Shown: positions 35,358 through 43,375, numbered from the stretch's first letter. The stretch: 64,000 nt of DNA from Bradyrhizobium australiense (GCF_013114825.1 NZ_JAAVLX010000002.1:124001-188000), one strand, 5' to 3'. Program-made: numbers and translations. The notes: generated by a model from the letters alone, not told the origin.

Positions 35358-36242
35358 ATGAGCGCCGAACCCCAGCCAACATCTGACGTCATTGGGCTGA
35401 CCAAGGTCGCGCCATTCTCGCGACGCGGCTTCATGACCGCGTCGGCCGCCGTGACGGCGGGATACACGCTTGCAGCCGGGCCGGTGCGCGCCGACGTGAT
35501 CAAGACCGATACCAGCGGCCTTACCGCCGGTGACGCCATGATCAAGGTCTCCGACGGCGAGATGCCCGGCTATTTCGCGCGGCCGGCCGGCGTCAGCAAC
35601 CCACCGGTGGTGCTGGTGGCGATGGAGATTTTCGGCCTGCACGAATACATCAAGGACGTGACGCGGCGCCTCGCCAAGCTCGGGGCCTTCGCGGTGGCGC
35701 CGGATTACTATTTCCGTAAGGGCGACCTGACCAAGATCGCGGATATGCCGCAGCTATTGCCGATCGTGAATTCAAAACCGGACGCTGAGCTACTATCCGA
35801 TCTCGACAGCACCGTTGCCTGGGCCAAATCGCAAGGCGGCGACACCTCGCGGCTCGGCATCATCGGGTTCTGCCGCGGCGGACGGACGGTCTGGGAATAT
35901 GCCGCCCACAGCAGCTCGCTCAAGGCGGGCGCCGCGTTCTACGGTCCGTTGGTCGATCCGCCGAACCCGGTGTGGCCGAAGAGCCCGACGCAGCTCGCGG
36001 GCGACATGAAGGCGCCCGTGATCGGCCTCTACGGTGAGGCCGACACCGGCATTCCCGTTGCAACGGTGGAAGCCTTCAAAACAGCTCTGGCGGCGAACAA
36101 GAAGACCGCCGAGTTCAAGATCTATCCCGCCGCGCCGCACGGCTTCCACGCCGACTATCGCCCGAGCTACCGGAAGGACGCAGCCGAGGACGCCTGGGCC
36201 CAGATGCAAGCCTGGTTCAGGAAGTACGGGGTGTTGAGCTAG
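35358..36242 (+). CDS. dienelactone hydrolase family protein with Tat signal
   Basis: A 294-residue protein. SRRGFM at 21-26 followed by a hydrophobic stretch is a twin-arginine signal, so it is probably exported folded. The hydrolase domain has the nucleophile C172 (GFCRGG), an acid near D229 (YGEADTG) and H261 (PHGFHADY), the Cys-Asp-His triad of dienelactone hydrolases. Exported members rarely act on true dienelactones; the substrate is unknown. AAGGAGG precedes the ATG. Confidence 0.9.
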   Translation: MSAEPQPTSDVIGLTKVAPFSRRGFMTASAAVTAGYTLAAGPVRADVIKTDTSGLTAGDAMIKVSDGEMPGYFARPAGVSNPPVVLVAMEIFGLHEYIKDVTRRLAKLGAFAVAPDYYFRKGDLTKIADMPQLLPIVNSKPDAELLSDLDSTVAWAKSQGGDTSRLGIIGFCRGGRTVWEYAAHSSSLKAGAAFYGPLVDPPNPVWPKSPTQLAGDMKAPVIGLYGEADTGIPVATVEAFKTALAANKKTAEFKIYPAAPHGFHADYRPSYRKDAAEDAWAQMQAWFRKYGVLS

Positions 36243-36408
36243 CTTGGAATCTGTGAGGTGAAACAGGTCTTCAATATCCCGCCTCCACCCGACGCGGCCA
36301 AGAGGAAAGGCCAGCATCAACCAACAAGCGCAACTTATCGGAAACCTGCAAATAAGAACGGTCACGCAGACACCAGGTTTGCGCGGGACACGACTGTGCG
36401 TGACGTTG

Positions 36409-36552
36409 CTATCCGATGCGACCGCCCTTGCGATGCGGCCTGGACATCGTCTGCTCGATCTCCCAGACCATCCAGACGAACACCGATCCCAGACCAATCA
36501 CGACAGCCAAAAGCAGCAATGTCAGTTCGGGTGCTGTGAGCATGTTCAACAT
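36409..36552 (-). CDS. small single-pass membrane protein, 44-47 residues
   Basis: The frame reads MLTAPELTLLLLAVVIGLGS, then VFVWMVWEIEQTMSRPHRKG and GRIG. It has one hydrophobic helix (about residues 5-28), an acidic-amphipathic exit and a basic cytoplasmic tail. Starts are ATG 36543 (44 residues) or ATG 36552 (47 residues); neither has a strong ribosome site. The residue pattern is too regular to be noise, but no family is recognised. Confidence 0.5.
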   Translation of the reverse strand: MLNMLTAPELTLLLLAVVIGLGSVFVWMVWEIEQTMSRPHRKGGRIG

Positions 36553-36597
36553 CCGCGATGCGATGCGGACGGCGTATCAGCGAATCAATAACCGAGC

Positions 36598-36617
36598 CTC
36601 GGTGTTATAACACCGAG
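36598..36617. repeat. perfect 20-base palindrome
   Basis: CTCGGTGTTATAACACCGAG is its own reverse complement. It lies 30 bases after the stop of the Gly-rich gene (minus strand) and 46 bases before the small membrane protein gene, so it could be an operator for the latter. It has no loop, so it would make a poor terminator. Confidence 0.6.
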
Positions 36618-36646
36618 ACGCCATTATTCATCCCCGCCGGACGGAA

Positions 36647-37240
36647 TCAGCCGCATACCTGCACGCGCCGGATGCGCCAGCCAAACGGCGTAAGCACACT
36701 CCGCCGAACGATGTAGCAGCCACCGTCGCCGTAATAATAGGGATCGTCGTAGCCATAGCCGGCGTAATACGGATAGCCGTAATCATAATCGTCGTAGTAG
36801 CCGTATGGTCCGTAGAGCCCGTAGCCCAAGCCGACGCCGATCGCTGCCGCGGCAAACGGGAATCTCCGATGATGCCTAAATCCGGGGTGAAAGCCGCCGC
36901 GGAAACCGTTGACGGCAAGGGTGCCGCCGCGGAATCCACCCGCGCCGATCGCGGCCGAACGGAATCCGCCACCGCCGATCGCGGCCGGACGGAATCCGCC
37001 ACCGCCGATCGCGACCGAACGGAATCCGCCGCCGCCGATCGCAGCCGGACGGAATCCGCCACCGCCCATTCCAAAGCCGCCACCGCGGAAGCCGCCACCG
37101 TGGAAGCCACCGCCGCCGTGGAAACCGCCACCGCCGTGGAAACCCCCGCCACCAAAACCACTACGCGCCAAAGCCGCGTCCGGCGTCAGCATGGCGACCG
37201 ACGCGGATGCGAACAAGGCGATCATCATTTTGCGTAACAT
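36647..37240 (-). CDS. secreted Gly-rich repeat protein
   Basis: A 197-residue protein with a signal peptide (MIALFASASVAMLTPDAALA). Residues 27-110 are Gly repeats: FHGGGG units, then FRPAAIGGGG, FRSVAIGGGG, FRPAAIGGGG and FRSAAIGAGG. Next comes a Tyr/Gly/Asp-rich stretch (YGPYGYYDDYDYGYPYYAGY). Two Cys near the end (GGCYIVRRS, RVQVCG) could form a disulfide, and that last part resembles short tails found on many rhizobial secreted Gly-rich proteins. GGAGGGATGGGTG precedes the ATG at 37240. The function is unknown; a surface or stress role is a guess. Confidence 0.72.
   Translation of the reverse strand: MLRKMMIALFASASVAMLTPDAALARSGFGGGGFHGGGGFHGGGGFHGGGFRGGGFGMGGGGFRPAAIGGGGFRSVAIGGGGFRPAAIGGGGFRSAAIGAGGFRGGTLAVNGFRGGFHPGFRHHRRFPFAAAAIGVGLGYGLYGPYGYYDDYDYGYPYYAGYGYDDPYYYGDGGCYIVRRSVLTPFGWRIRRVQVCG
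36937..37062. repeat. 30-base in-frame tandem repeat
   Basis: Four near-identical 30-base units encode the decapeptides FRPAAIGGGG, FRSVAIGGGG, FRPAAIGGGG and FRSAAIGAGG. The unit GGAATCCGCCACCGCCGATC recurs on the plus strand. Copy number could vary by slippage or recombination without shifting the frame. Confidence 0.75.
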
Positions 37241-37381
37241 CACCCATCCCTCCGTGATCTTGCGTTCGAACGCTCGACGCTTTCAGGCTCGGATCCTGAC
37301 AGATCCCGGAGTAACTCTAGGACGATGTCTTGGAGTTGGCTGGGTAATCTTGCTCACTTCTGCGCGACTGTATTGGGGAGA

Positions 37382-37915
37382 TCAGCAGCCGCGGCAAATG
37401 CCCTTTATCTTGCGATCGACCGTCTTGTTTTCTTCGTTGATCTCAGCATCGCCGCTCGTCTGCGGGCCTGTCACGTTCGTTCCCGATCCTGCCGATCTTC
37501 CCGAGCCTGTCGTTACACCCCTGCCGGTGTTGACGCCGGCGCCCGAAGATTGCGCGGTCCCGGCGGCGTTTGTGCCCGGTGCAGGCGGTGACGCCAGCTT
37601 GGAAGAGTTCGCCGCGCCGCTCGGATCTTCGCCGGAATTGTTCAATCCACCCGGACTGGCTGGACCCGCCGGCACGCCGGTGACGCTTTGCGTGCCCGCG
37701 CCCGCAGAGCCCGCGTTCGGCGAACCAGCGGCGGTGCTGCTGCCGGCGGAAGGACCACTCGCCGCGCCGCCTGCGCTGGCGCCGCCGGTGCTCGCGCCTC
37801 CGCCGGTGCCGCCGCTGCTTCCGCCTCCGCCTTGTGCAAACGAAGTGACGGGCGATATCAGGATTGTGATGGCCGCAACTGCGGCGGCCGCAGACGATAG
37901 CTTCATCAGCTTCAT
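37382..37915 (-). CDS. secreted Gly/Ser/Ala-rich low-complexity protein
   Basis: A 177-residue protein with a clear signal peptide (MKLMKLSSAAAAVAAITILI, cleaved near SFA-QG). The mature part is nearly all Gly, Ser, Ala, Thr and Pro, with no tandem unit, and ends DRKIKGICRGC with two cysteines. AAGGAGATTTCCG precedes the ATG at 37915. It lies upstream of the Gly-rich gene on the same strand, but the 142-base gap does not prove one transcript. No function can be assigned. Confidence 0.65.
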   Translation of the reverse strand: MKLMKLSSAAAAVAAITILISPVTSFAQGGGGSSGGTGGGASTGGASAGGAASGPSAGSSTAAGSPNAGSAGAGTQSVTGVPAGPASPGGLNNSGEDPSGAANSSKLASPPAPGTNAAGTAQSSGAGVNTGRGVTTGSGRSAGSGTNVTGPQTSGDAEINEENKTVDRKIKGICRGC

Positions 37916-38026
37916 CGGAAATCTCCTTTTCGAAAGCAACGACAGCGCCCTGGCCTTGTTCCTCCCGGAACGATTCCCCTGCCAGATCATTCATTCACAT
38001 CCGCTCGACGGCCGGAGTGGTCACGC

Positions 38027-38254
38027 TTGCGCAAATTGATCGCCTTCGACGATGACACGCTCGACAAGCTCAAACAGCTTGCACGTGACCGGATGGCGAC
38101 ATTTCAGGAACTGGCCGACGAAGCCTTTGCGGACCTGCTCAAGAAACACGGTATTCCGATCGACCTCAAGGATGCGCTGAAGAAAAGCGCCGGGCTTTCG
38201 AAGGCCGCGACGGCGCGGAAGACGAGATCGAAAACCGGAAGGTTGCCATCATGA
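38027..38254 (+). CDS. ribbon-helix-helix-like small protein
   Basis: A 75-residue protein. The first 45 residues follow the RHH pattern, a beta strand (KLIAFDDD) and two helices (TLDKLKQLARDRM and TFQELADEAFADLLKKHG), as in Arc/CopG-type DNA-binding proteins. The tail is Lys/Ala/Arg-rich. The start is a TTG at 38027 with GGAG nine bases upstream. Its stop overlaps the next ATG (ATGA), so it is translationally coupled to an RMF-like protein. A regulatory role is inferred from fold only. Confidence 0.65.
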   Translation: MRKLIAFDDDTLDKLKQLARDRMATFQELADEAFADLLKKHGIPIDLKDALKKSAGLSKAATARKTRSKTGRLPS

Positions 38255-38418
38255 ATTCCGACCCGGATCCTTTCGAGCAAGGCCAGCGCGCCGCACGCCA
38301 GAACATTCCGGCGGAAGCCAATCCCTATCGGGATGGCAGCGAGGAGCATGCGCTCTGGGCCGCCGGCCATGAAAAGGTCGCTGGCCCTCGCGAGGCGAAC
38401 GAAAGCGAAGGTGGCTGA
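38251..38418 (+). CDS. RMF/CrpP-like small protein, 55 residues
   Basis: The protein begins MNSDPDPFEQGQRAARQNI and continues EANPYRDGSEEHALWAAGHE. The pattern G-AA--------NPY--GS-EH--W--G is that of the ribosome modulation factor/CrpP family, whose namesakes bind ribosomes or modify small molecules. The ATG overlaps the stop of the RHH-like gene by four bases, with GGAAGG upstream. The family call is mine from memory; the function in this clade is unknown. Confidence 0.65.
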   Translation: MNSDPDPFEQGQRAARQNIPAEANPYRDGSEEHALWAAGHEKVAGPREANESEGG

Positions 38419-38498
38419 GCCGCCCGGAAGGTTCGATCGGAGCAAACCCGTTACGCGGTAACTCGTCGGCGCGGATCTTTGGAACCGGCGGGTTGTCG

Positions 38499-39029
38499 TC
38501 AGCCGATCTTCTTCAGTCCGTTTTTGAACCGCGGCCCGTTGAGCGTGTAGAATTTCGCAGCACTTCCCATCGCCGTCACCTGCTCCGGTGTCAACGTGCG
38601 CACCACGCGCGCGGGCGAGCCGATGATCAGGGAATATTCGGGATATTCCTTGCCTTCGGTGATGACCGATCCCGCACCGACAATGCTGCCGCGGCGTATC
38701 TTCGCGCCGTTCATCACGATCGAGCCCATGCCGACCAGCGCGTCGTCTTCGAGCGTGCAGCCGTGCAGGATGACATTGTGACCGACGGTGCAGTTCTTGC
38801 CGATCGTCAGCGGAAAGCCGCGGTCGGTGTGGCAGGTGGAATTGTCCTGCACGTTGGAGCCTTCGCCGATCTCGATCCATTCATTGTCGCCGCGCAGCAC
38901 CGCGCCGAACCACACGCTCGCCGAATTCAGAAGCCGCACCTTGCCGATCACGACGGCGGTATCTGCGATGAAATAGCTTCCATTTGCGGGGAGTTCAGGC
39001 CCCTGTCCGTCGAGTTCGTAGATCGCCAT
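38499..39029 (-). CDS. gamma-class carbonic anhydrase-like protein
   Basis: A 176-residue left-handed beta-helix protein of the CaiE/YrdA type. Hexapeptide-repeat segments are [25 protein letters not shown], then [14 protein letters not shown] and GHNVILHGC. Zinc ligand histidines are H79-like (STCHTD), GH and LHG. Whether it hydrates CO2 is open, since many family members lack activity. The ATG at 39029 has GGAGG upstream. Confidence 0.9.
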   Translation of the reverse strand: MAIYELDGQGPELPANGSYFIADTAVVIGKVRLLNSASVWFGAVLRGDNEWIEIGEGSNVQDNSTCHTDRGFPLTIGKNCTVGHNVILHGCTLEDDALVGMGSIVMNGAKIRRGSIVGAGSVITEGKEYPEYSLIIGSPARVVRTLTPEQVTAMGSAAKFYTLNGPRFKNGLKKIG

Positions 39030-39100
39030 AGCAAAGGCCTCCGTTGGCGGAGAGCTTGGCACAGCCGCTGGCGCAGGATCAAGCTAGCAGGCCGCCAGCC

Positions 39101-39430
39101 TCAGGCCAGCACGCCCGCAGCACGCAGCGTCATCAGGAAGAACGTGCCGGACATCATGCTCCAGAAGCCTGAAAGCACGGTCGCCATCATCACGAATTCG
39201 AAGCGGCGGCGCTCGATCGTCGCGCCGCGCAACGTGTTGCGCATGATGATGAAGGGTGCGGCGAAAACCAGAAACGGCACGGCCGCAAATGTCTTCGGCG
39301 CCACGCCTTCCCCAAGCAGCCCGAATCCCGCCGGCCGCGCCGCCATCGCCTGATAGCCGTTGGCGAGCGCGCCTGCGAACGCAAAGCCGATGCACAGGGC
39401 GAACAGGGAATTCAATGCATCGGGCGACAT
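39101..39430 (-). CDS. small multi-pass membrane protein, unknown function
   Basis: A 109-residue protein with four predicted hydrophobic segments (about 8-28, 45-62, 80-96 and a C-terminal one) and a conserved-looking ANGYQAMAARPAGFGLL loop. The short charged loop RGATIERRRFE separates helices 2 and 3. No family is recognised with confidence. It is divergent from the gene at 39598; an exact CtrA box lies between the two, 73 bases from this start. Confidence 0.75.
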   Translation of the reverse strand: MSPDALNSLFALCIGFAFAGALANGYQAMAARPAGFGLLGEGVAPKTFAAVPFLVFAAPFIIMRNTLRGATIERRRFEFVMMATVLSGFWSMMSGTFFLMTLRAAGVLA

Positions 39431-39502
39431 GACAGCTTCCGTTTAACTCGACAAACCGCGGCCCTGCTTTCGCAAAATTGGCCGGCGGCCGCCACAGCAT
39501 CC

Positions 39503-39518
39503 TTAAGGAAGGGTTAAC
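39503..39518 (+). promoter_or_regulatory. exact CtrA-type box between divergent genes
   Basis: TTAAGGAAGGGTTAAC is an exact TTAA-N7-TTAAC. It lies 80 bases before the ATG at 39598 (plus) and 73 bases before the ATG at 39430 (minus), so either or both could be controlled. Confidence 0.55.
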
Positions 39519-39597
39519 AGCGCGCCGCCGGGCACCCGTTTGCGCATGGCTGTCGCGGCCGGAACTCCCGCGAAATCATGCGGAAATCAAACGGCCC

Positions 39598-40386
39598 ATG
39601 GCATATTCGCGGGATGATTCGCCTAGCTCTCGGGATCGTGCCCGAGCCTCGAACCCGACCGCTGCTTCCTTCATGACCCTGCTTTCGACGGCCCAGCACA
39701 TTGCCCGCGACACCCGCAGGGACCCGCGCTCGCATATGATCCTGATCATGGTCGCGGTAACCGTCACCGCAGGCGCTATTGCCTTGGTCGTTTATTTGCT
39801 GTGGCCGACCTGGGTGGTGCGGCCCGCCAGCGCGCCCGATCGGTTGCCGGTCAGCGTCGGCGCCACGCTCTTCAACGTGCCGACGTCAGCGATCCGCCGC
39901 AAGATCCAGCGCCACTCCGGGCCGCAGGAGCGAGTCGATCTCAGTTTCGTCTTTCCGTCGCTTGAACCGCCCGATGCGCCAAAGCACGTCAGCGCCGATA
40001 CGATCGAAGAGAAGGTGCAGCCGATCGACCGGATCTTCCTGTCGATATCGGCCCACCACGACACGTTGGCGCCGGACACGCGGGTGCGTACGATCTATCC
40101 GCGCTACCTCGAACAGAGGGCAACACCGATTGACGACGGATTGACAATGCGCGCCTTTCGCGACGGCTCGCCCTATGCCAACGAAGACCTGTTCTCCGCC
40201 GGCGCGCCGAGCCTCAACGCGCGCTGTTCGCGCGACGGTCAGACGCCCGGCATGTGCCTCAGTGAGCGCCGCGTCGACGGCGCCGACCTGACGTTCCGCT
40301 TTCCGCGGAGCTGGCTGTCGCAATGGCGCGATGTTGCGAATGCGATGGAGCGGCTGACGGCGCAAATGCGCGGGCCGAAGCGGTAG
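39598..40386 (+). CDS. single-pass membrane-anchored protein, unknown function
   Basis: A 262-residue protein with one membrane helix at about 46-70 (MILIMVAVTVTAGAIALVVYLLW) and a large periplasmic C-terminal part. The periplasmic part has PIDRIFLSISAHHDTLAPDTRV, then YLEQRATPIDDGLTMRAF and LNARCSRDGQTPGMCLSERR with a Cys pair. I know of no family for it. The ATG at 39598 is preferred to one 40 codons earlier. An exact CtrA box lies 80 bases upstream, which suggests an envelope or cell-cycle link. Confidence 0.72.
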   Translation: MAYSRDDSPSSRDRARASNPTAASFMTLLSTAQHIARDTRRDPRSHMILIMVAVTVTAGAIALVVYLLWPTWVVRPASAPDRLPVSVGATLFNVPTSAIRRKIQRHSGPQERVDLSFVFPSLEPPDAPKHVSADTIEEKVQPIDRIFLSISAHHDTLAPDTRVRTIYPRYLEQRATPIDDGLTMRAFRDGSPYANEDLFSAGAPSLNARCSRDGQTPGMCLSERRVDGADLTFRFPRSWLSQWRDVANAMERLTAQMRGPKR

Positions 40387-40403
40387 TGAACGACCGAGGT
40401 TCG

Positions 40404-40496
40404 CAGGGGTGGGCAAAGGCGCGCAGCGCCATGCCCACCATAACAACTCACACTACGAAGGACAGCTGGTGGGCACGCTTCGCTTCGCCCACCCTA
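40404..40496. repeat. dispersed repeat (GGTGGGCA type)
   Basis: GGGTGGGCAAAGGCGCGCAG and GGTGGGCACGCTTCGCTTCG flank an ATGCCCACC unit; together they can fold as hairpins. It lies between convergent genes at 40386 and 40514 and may serve as a transcription end. Confidence 0.6.
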
Positions 40497-40513
40497 CGGC
40501 GTCGCGGCGCGCC

Positions 40514-40732
40514 TCAGCCGACGTCGGCCAGATCTTCCTCGAGGATCGCCATCTGAAACTGGAACGAGCGATCATCGTCCTCGTCATCGACGAACAGCAC
40601 GCCGATGAATTCCTCTCCGATATAGACCTCGGCGGAGTCGTCCTTTTTCGGCCGCGGCACGACGCGGATCTTGGGATTGCCGAATACACGCTTGAGATAG
40701 GCGTCGAGCTTCCTGACTTCCTGAACGTCCAC
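40514..40732 (-). CDS. DUF3126 family protein
   Basis: A 72-residue acidic protein. The core VRKLDAYLKRVFGNPKIRVV, then KKDDSAEVYIGEEFIGVLFVDD, matches the DUF3126 family, found in alphaproteobacteria and often next to cysE. The role is unknown. I prefer the GTG at 40732 (GGAG six bases upstream) over a TTG four codons earlier. cysE lies 107 bases upstream on the same strand. Confidence 0.88.
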   Translation of the reverse strand: MDVQEVRKLDAYLKRVFGNPKIRVVPRPKKDDSAEVYIGEEFIGVLFVDDEDDDRSFQFQMAILEEDLADVG

Positions 40733-40795
40733 GGCGGTCTCCAATCGGATTCTTTGAATTTCCGGGAGGTTTTTAGGACGAGACGGCGCAGACTA

Positions 40796-40823
40796 CCAGC
40801 CGTAACTTCACAAATACGGCTGG
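40796..40823. terminator. hairpin after cysE, weak terminator
   Basis: CCAGCCGTA (40796-40804) pairs with TACGGCTGG (40815-40823) across a ten-base loop, just after the cysE stop on the minus strand. There is no U-run, so it might only partly separate cysE from the DUF3126 gene. Confidence 0.4.
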
Positions 40824-40839
40824 CAGAAAGTGTGGAAAA

Positions 40840-41667
40840 TCAAAGGCCGATAGCGCCGAGCATTTGGTCCATCGTGCGTGACGGCTCCGCACAGCCAGCC
40901 TCGCCGACGATCTTCGCGGGAACGCCGGCCACCGTGACGTTGTGCGGCACCGGCTTGACCACCACCGAGCCCGCGGCAATGCGCGCGCAATGGCCGATCT
41001 CGATATTGCCGAGAATTTTGGCGCCCGCCCCGATCAGCACGCCGCGCCTGATCTTCGGATGGCGATCCTCGTTCTCCTTGCCGGTGCCTCCCAGCGTGAC
41101 GCCGTGCAGGATCGAAACGTCGTCGTCGATCACGGCAGTCTCGCCGCAGACGAAGCCGGTCGCGTGATCGAGGAAAATGCCGCGGCCGATCTTGGCGGCG
41201 GGATTGATGTCGGTCTGAAACACCGCCGACGAGCGGCTCTGCAAATAATAGGCAAAATCCTTGCGGCCCTTTTGATAGAGCCAGTGCGCCAGGCGATGGG
41301 TCTGCAGCGCGTGAAAACCCTTGAAATAGAGCAACGGATCAATGAAGCGCGAGGTTGCGGGATCGCGGTCGTAGACCGCGACCAGGTCGGCGCGGAACGC
41401 ATTGCCGAGATCGGGCTCGTCGCGCAGTGCCTCGTCATAGGTCTGCCGGATCAAATCGCCCGATAGCGCCGAATGATCAAGCCGCTCGGCGAGGCGATGC
41501 ACCACCGATTCCTCCAGGCGGTCGTGATGCAGCACGGTCGAATAGATGAAGGAAGCAAGCTCCGGCTCGCGGCGGACAATGTCCTCCGCCTCGGTTCGCA
41601 CCCGGTCCCAGATCGGATCGAGCGCGGCGAGCTTCGACGCTTGCGGATTGACCTGATGGACTGCCAT
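40840..41667 (-). CDS. cysE: serine O-acetyltransferase
   Basis: A 275-residue enzyme making O-acetylserine from serine and acetyl-CoA for cysteine synthesis. The N-terminal helical domain (to about 150) precedes the left-handed beta helix, with DINPAAKIGRGIFLDHATG (catalytic His and Asp region), GETAVIDDDVSILHGVTLGG and HPKIRRGVLIGAGAKILGN. The C-terminal tail that binds CysK and cysteine is short here. The ATG is at 41667. Confidence 0.96.
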   Translation of the reverse strand: MAVHQVNPQASKLAALDPIWDRVRTEAEDIVRREPELASFIYSTVLHHDRLEESVVHRLAERLDHSALSGDLIRQTYDEALRDEPDLGNAFRADLVAVYDRDPATSRFIDPLLYFKGFHALQTHRLAHWLYQKGRKDFAYYLQSRSSAVFQTDINPAAKIGRGIFLDHATGFVCGETAVIDDDVSILHGVTLGGTGKENEDRHPKIRRGVLIGAGAKILGNIEIGHCARIAAGSVVVKPVPHNVTVAGVPAKIVGEAGCAEPSRTMDQMLGAIGL

Positions 41668-41827
41668 GGTTGCTCTCGCAAATTCGTTTGTTTCGTTGAT
41701 ATTGTAGCACGGTGGGCGGACGGCTGTCCTGGGCAGGCGCTGGCCAAAATAAGCCCCGCCGGCCAGTGAGGGTTCAAATCAAGGTGGCCCGGATTTTACG
41801 GAAATCAAGCCGGATAGCGTCCGACTA

Positions 41828-43375
41828 TTGGTGAATTTCGGCTGGCCAGCCATACCGGCATGCTCGCCTAAAATTGGGGGAAGCCACATTACCACGCAGA
41901 TATTGCGGGCGCGTACCGCTGCGGATTCGCGGTCGGCCTGGATCGCCGCCATCGCCATCCCATTGATGTTGCTGGCCCCTGCCCTGTGGAATGGCTATCC
42001 GCTGCTCCAGTGGGATACCGGCGGCTATCTGGCGCGGTGGTACGAGGGCTACCTGGTCCCCAGCCGCTCCACCACATTCGGCCTCTATCTTCACTTCGGC
42101 GAGGACTCGAGCTTCTGGATCAACCTCGGGATCAACGCGCTGGCAACGCTGTGGATCCTGCAGTTGACGATGCGCGTGCTCGGCATGCCGCAGCCATTGC
42201 GCCTGCTGGCCATGAGCGTCGTGCTGGCCCTGGCCACCTCGCTGCCCTTTCTTGCCAGCACGCTGCTGACTGACATTTTCGCCGGGTTGTCGGTGCTTTC
42301 GTTCTTCATCCTGGTCACGCATGGCGAGCGGACGTCGATCTCGGAAAAATGCCTGTTGTTCGGGCTCACCGCTTTCGCCGCGGCGACCCACAGCGCAACG
42401 CTCGCGGTGCTGCTCGGACTGTGCTGCGTCGGCTGGATTGCGCGACCCTTTCTGCGCGAGCGGATTTCCGTTTCCGCACTGACGCAGGGCAGCCTCACCA
42501 TTGTCACCGGAGCTGCGCTGTTGCTGTCGACCAATTTCGCGTTGTCCGGGAAGCTGGCGTGGACGCCCGGCGGATATGGCGTGGCGTTTGGACGAATGCT
42601 GCAGGACGGCATCGTCGCGCAGTATTTGCGCGATCAATGTCCGACGCAAAGCTTCAAGCTCTGCCCCTATCGAGACAAGCTGCCGGCCACCGCCGACCAG
42701 TTTCTGTGGGGCAACAGCATGTTCAACACGCTCGGCCGCTTTCAGGGACTGAACGACGAGATGGGCTTCATCGTGCTGCATTCGCTCGCCGAATATCCGG
42801 CTTGGCAGGCGAAGGCGGCGCTGACGGCAACGGCTCAGCAACTGGTCCACGTCGCCACCGGCGAAGGGACTGATGGCTGGCTCGGCCATACCTACGGCAT
42901 CATCGAGCGCTTTCTCCCCGCACAGGTGAAGCCGATGCGCGCGGCGCAGCAGCAGCGCTGGCATTTCGACTTCACCGCGATCAACCGGATTCACATTCCC
43001 GTTGCGCTGGCGTCAATGCTGCTGGCCGTCATCCTGTTCGGCCGCGGCGTGCTGCGCCGAACGTTCGACGATCTCACCTTGCTCGCCGGCACGGTCTCGT
43101 TCGCCCTGCTCGGCAATGCCTTCATATGTGCCGTGATATCCGGTCCGCACGATCGCTACGGCGCGCGGATGGCGTGGCTTGCGACCACGGTGGTGCTGAT
43201 CGCGGCCATCAGGCAATTCACCGATGAAGAGGCGCGCGACCGCTCATTGCCGCCGCGACAGGAAGTCGATGACGCCGACCTTGTAGATCTTGTCGCCGAC
43301 CGCGCGCATGTGATCACGGTTCGGAATGTCGAGCACCTCGGCGCCCGGAATAATTTTCCCGAGCGCCGCGGCTGA
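41828..43375 (+). CDS. polytopic membrane protein, GT-C-like, unknown function
   Basis: About 515 residues with roughly ten membrane helices. The first periplasmic loop holds PALWNGYPLLQWDTGGYLARW; the acidic residue in that loop is a feature of GT-C-type glycosyltransferases, but the match is loose. The start is uncertain (TTG 41828 or GTG 41831; ATT 41873 with GGGGGAAG upstream is also conceivable). The last 44 residues (from about DRSLPPRQ) run opposite the 3' end of the alpha/beta hydrolase gene, overlapping it by 132 bases. Confidence 0.7.
   Translation: MVNFGWPAIPACSPKIGGSHITTQILRARTAADSRSAWIAAIAIPLMLLAPALWNGYPLLQWDTGGYLARWYEGYLVPSRSTTFGLYLHFGEDSSFWINLGINALATLWILQLTMRVLGMPQPLRLLAMSVVLALATSLPFLASTLLTDIFAGLSVLSFFILVTHGERTSISEKCLLFGLTAFAAATHSATLAVLLGLCCVGWIARPFLRERISVSALTQGSLTIVTGAALLLSTNFALSGKLAWTPGGYGVAFGRMLQDGIVAQYLRDQCPTQSFKLCPYRDKLPATADQFLWGNSMFNTLGRFQGLNDEMGFIVLHSLAEYPAWQAKAALTATAQQLVHVATGEGTDGWLGHTYGIIERFLPAQVKPMRAAQQQRWHFDFTAINRIHIPVALASMLLAVILFGRGVLRRTFDDLTLLAGTVSFALLGNAFICAVISGPHDRYGARMAWLATTVVLIAAIRQFTDEEARDRSLPPRQEVDDADLVDLVADRAHVITVRNVEHLGARNNFPERRG

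Noticed and set aside
36258..36610. Plus-strand frames of 60-93 codons in the region of the small membrane protein.
   Set aside because: Their translations are low in hydrophobic structure and lack ribosome sites. The minus-strand 44-47 residue frame is better supported.
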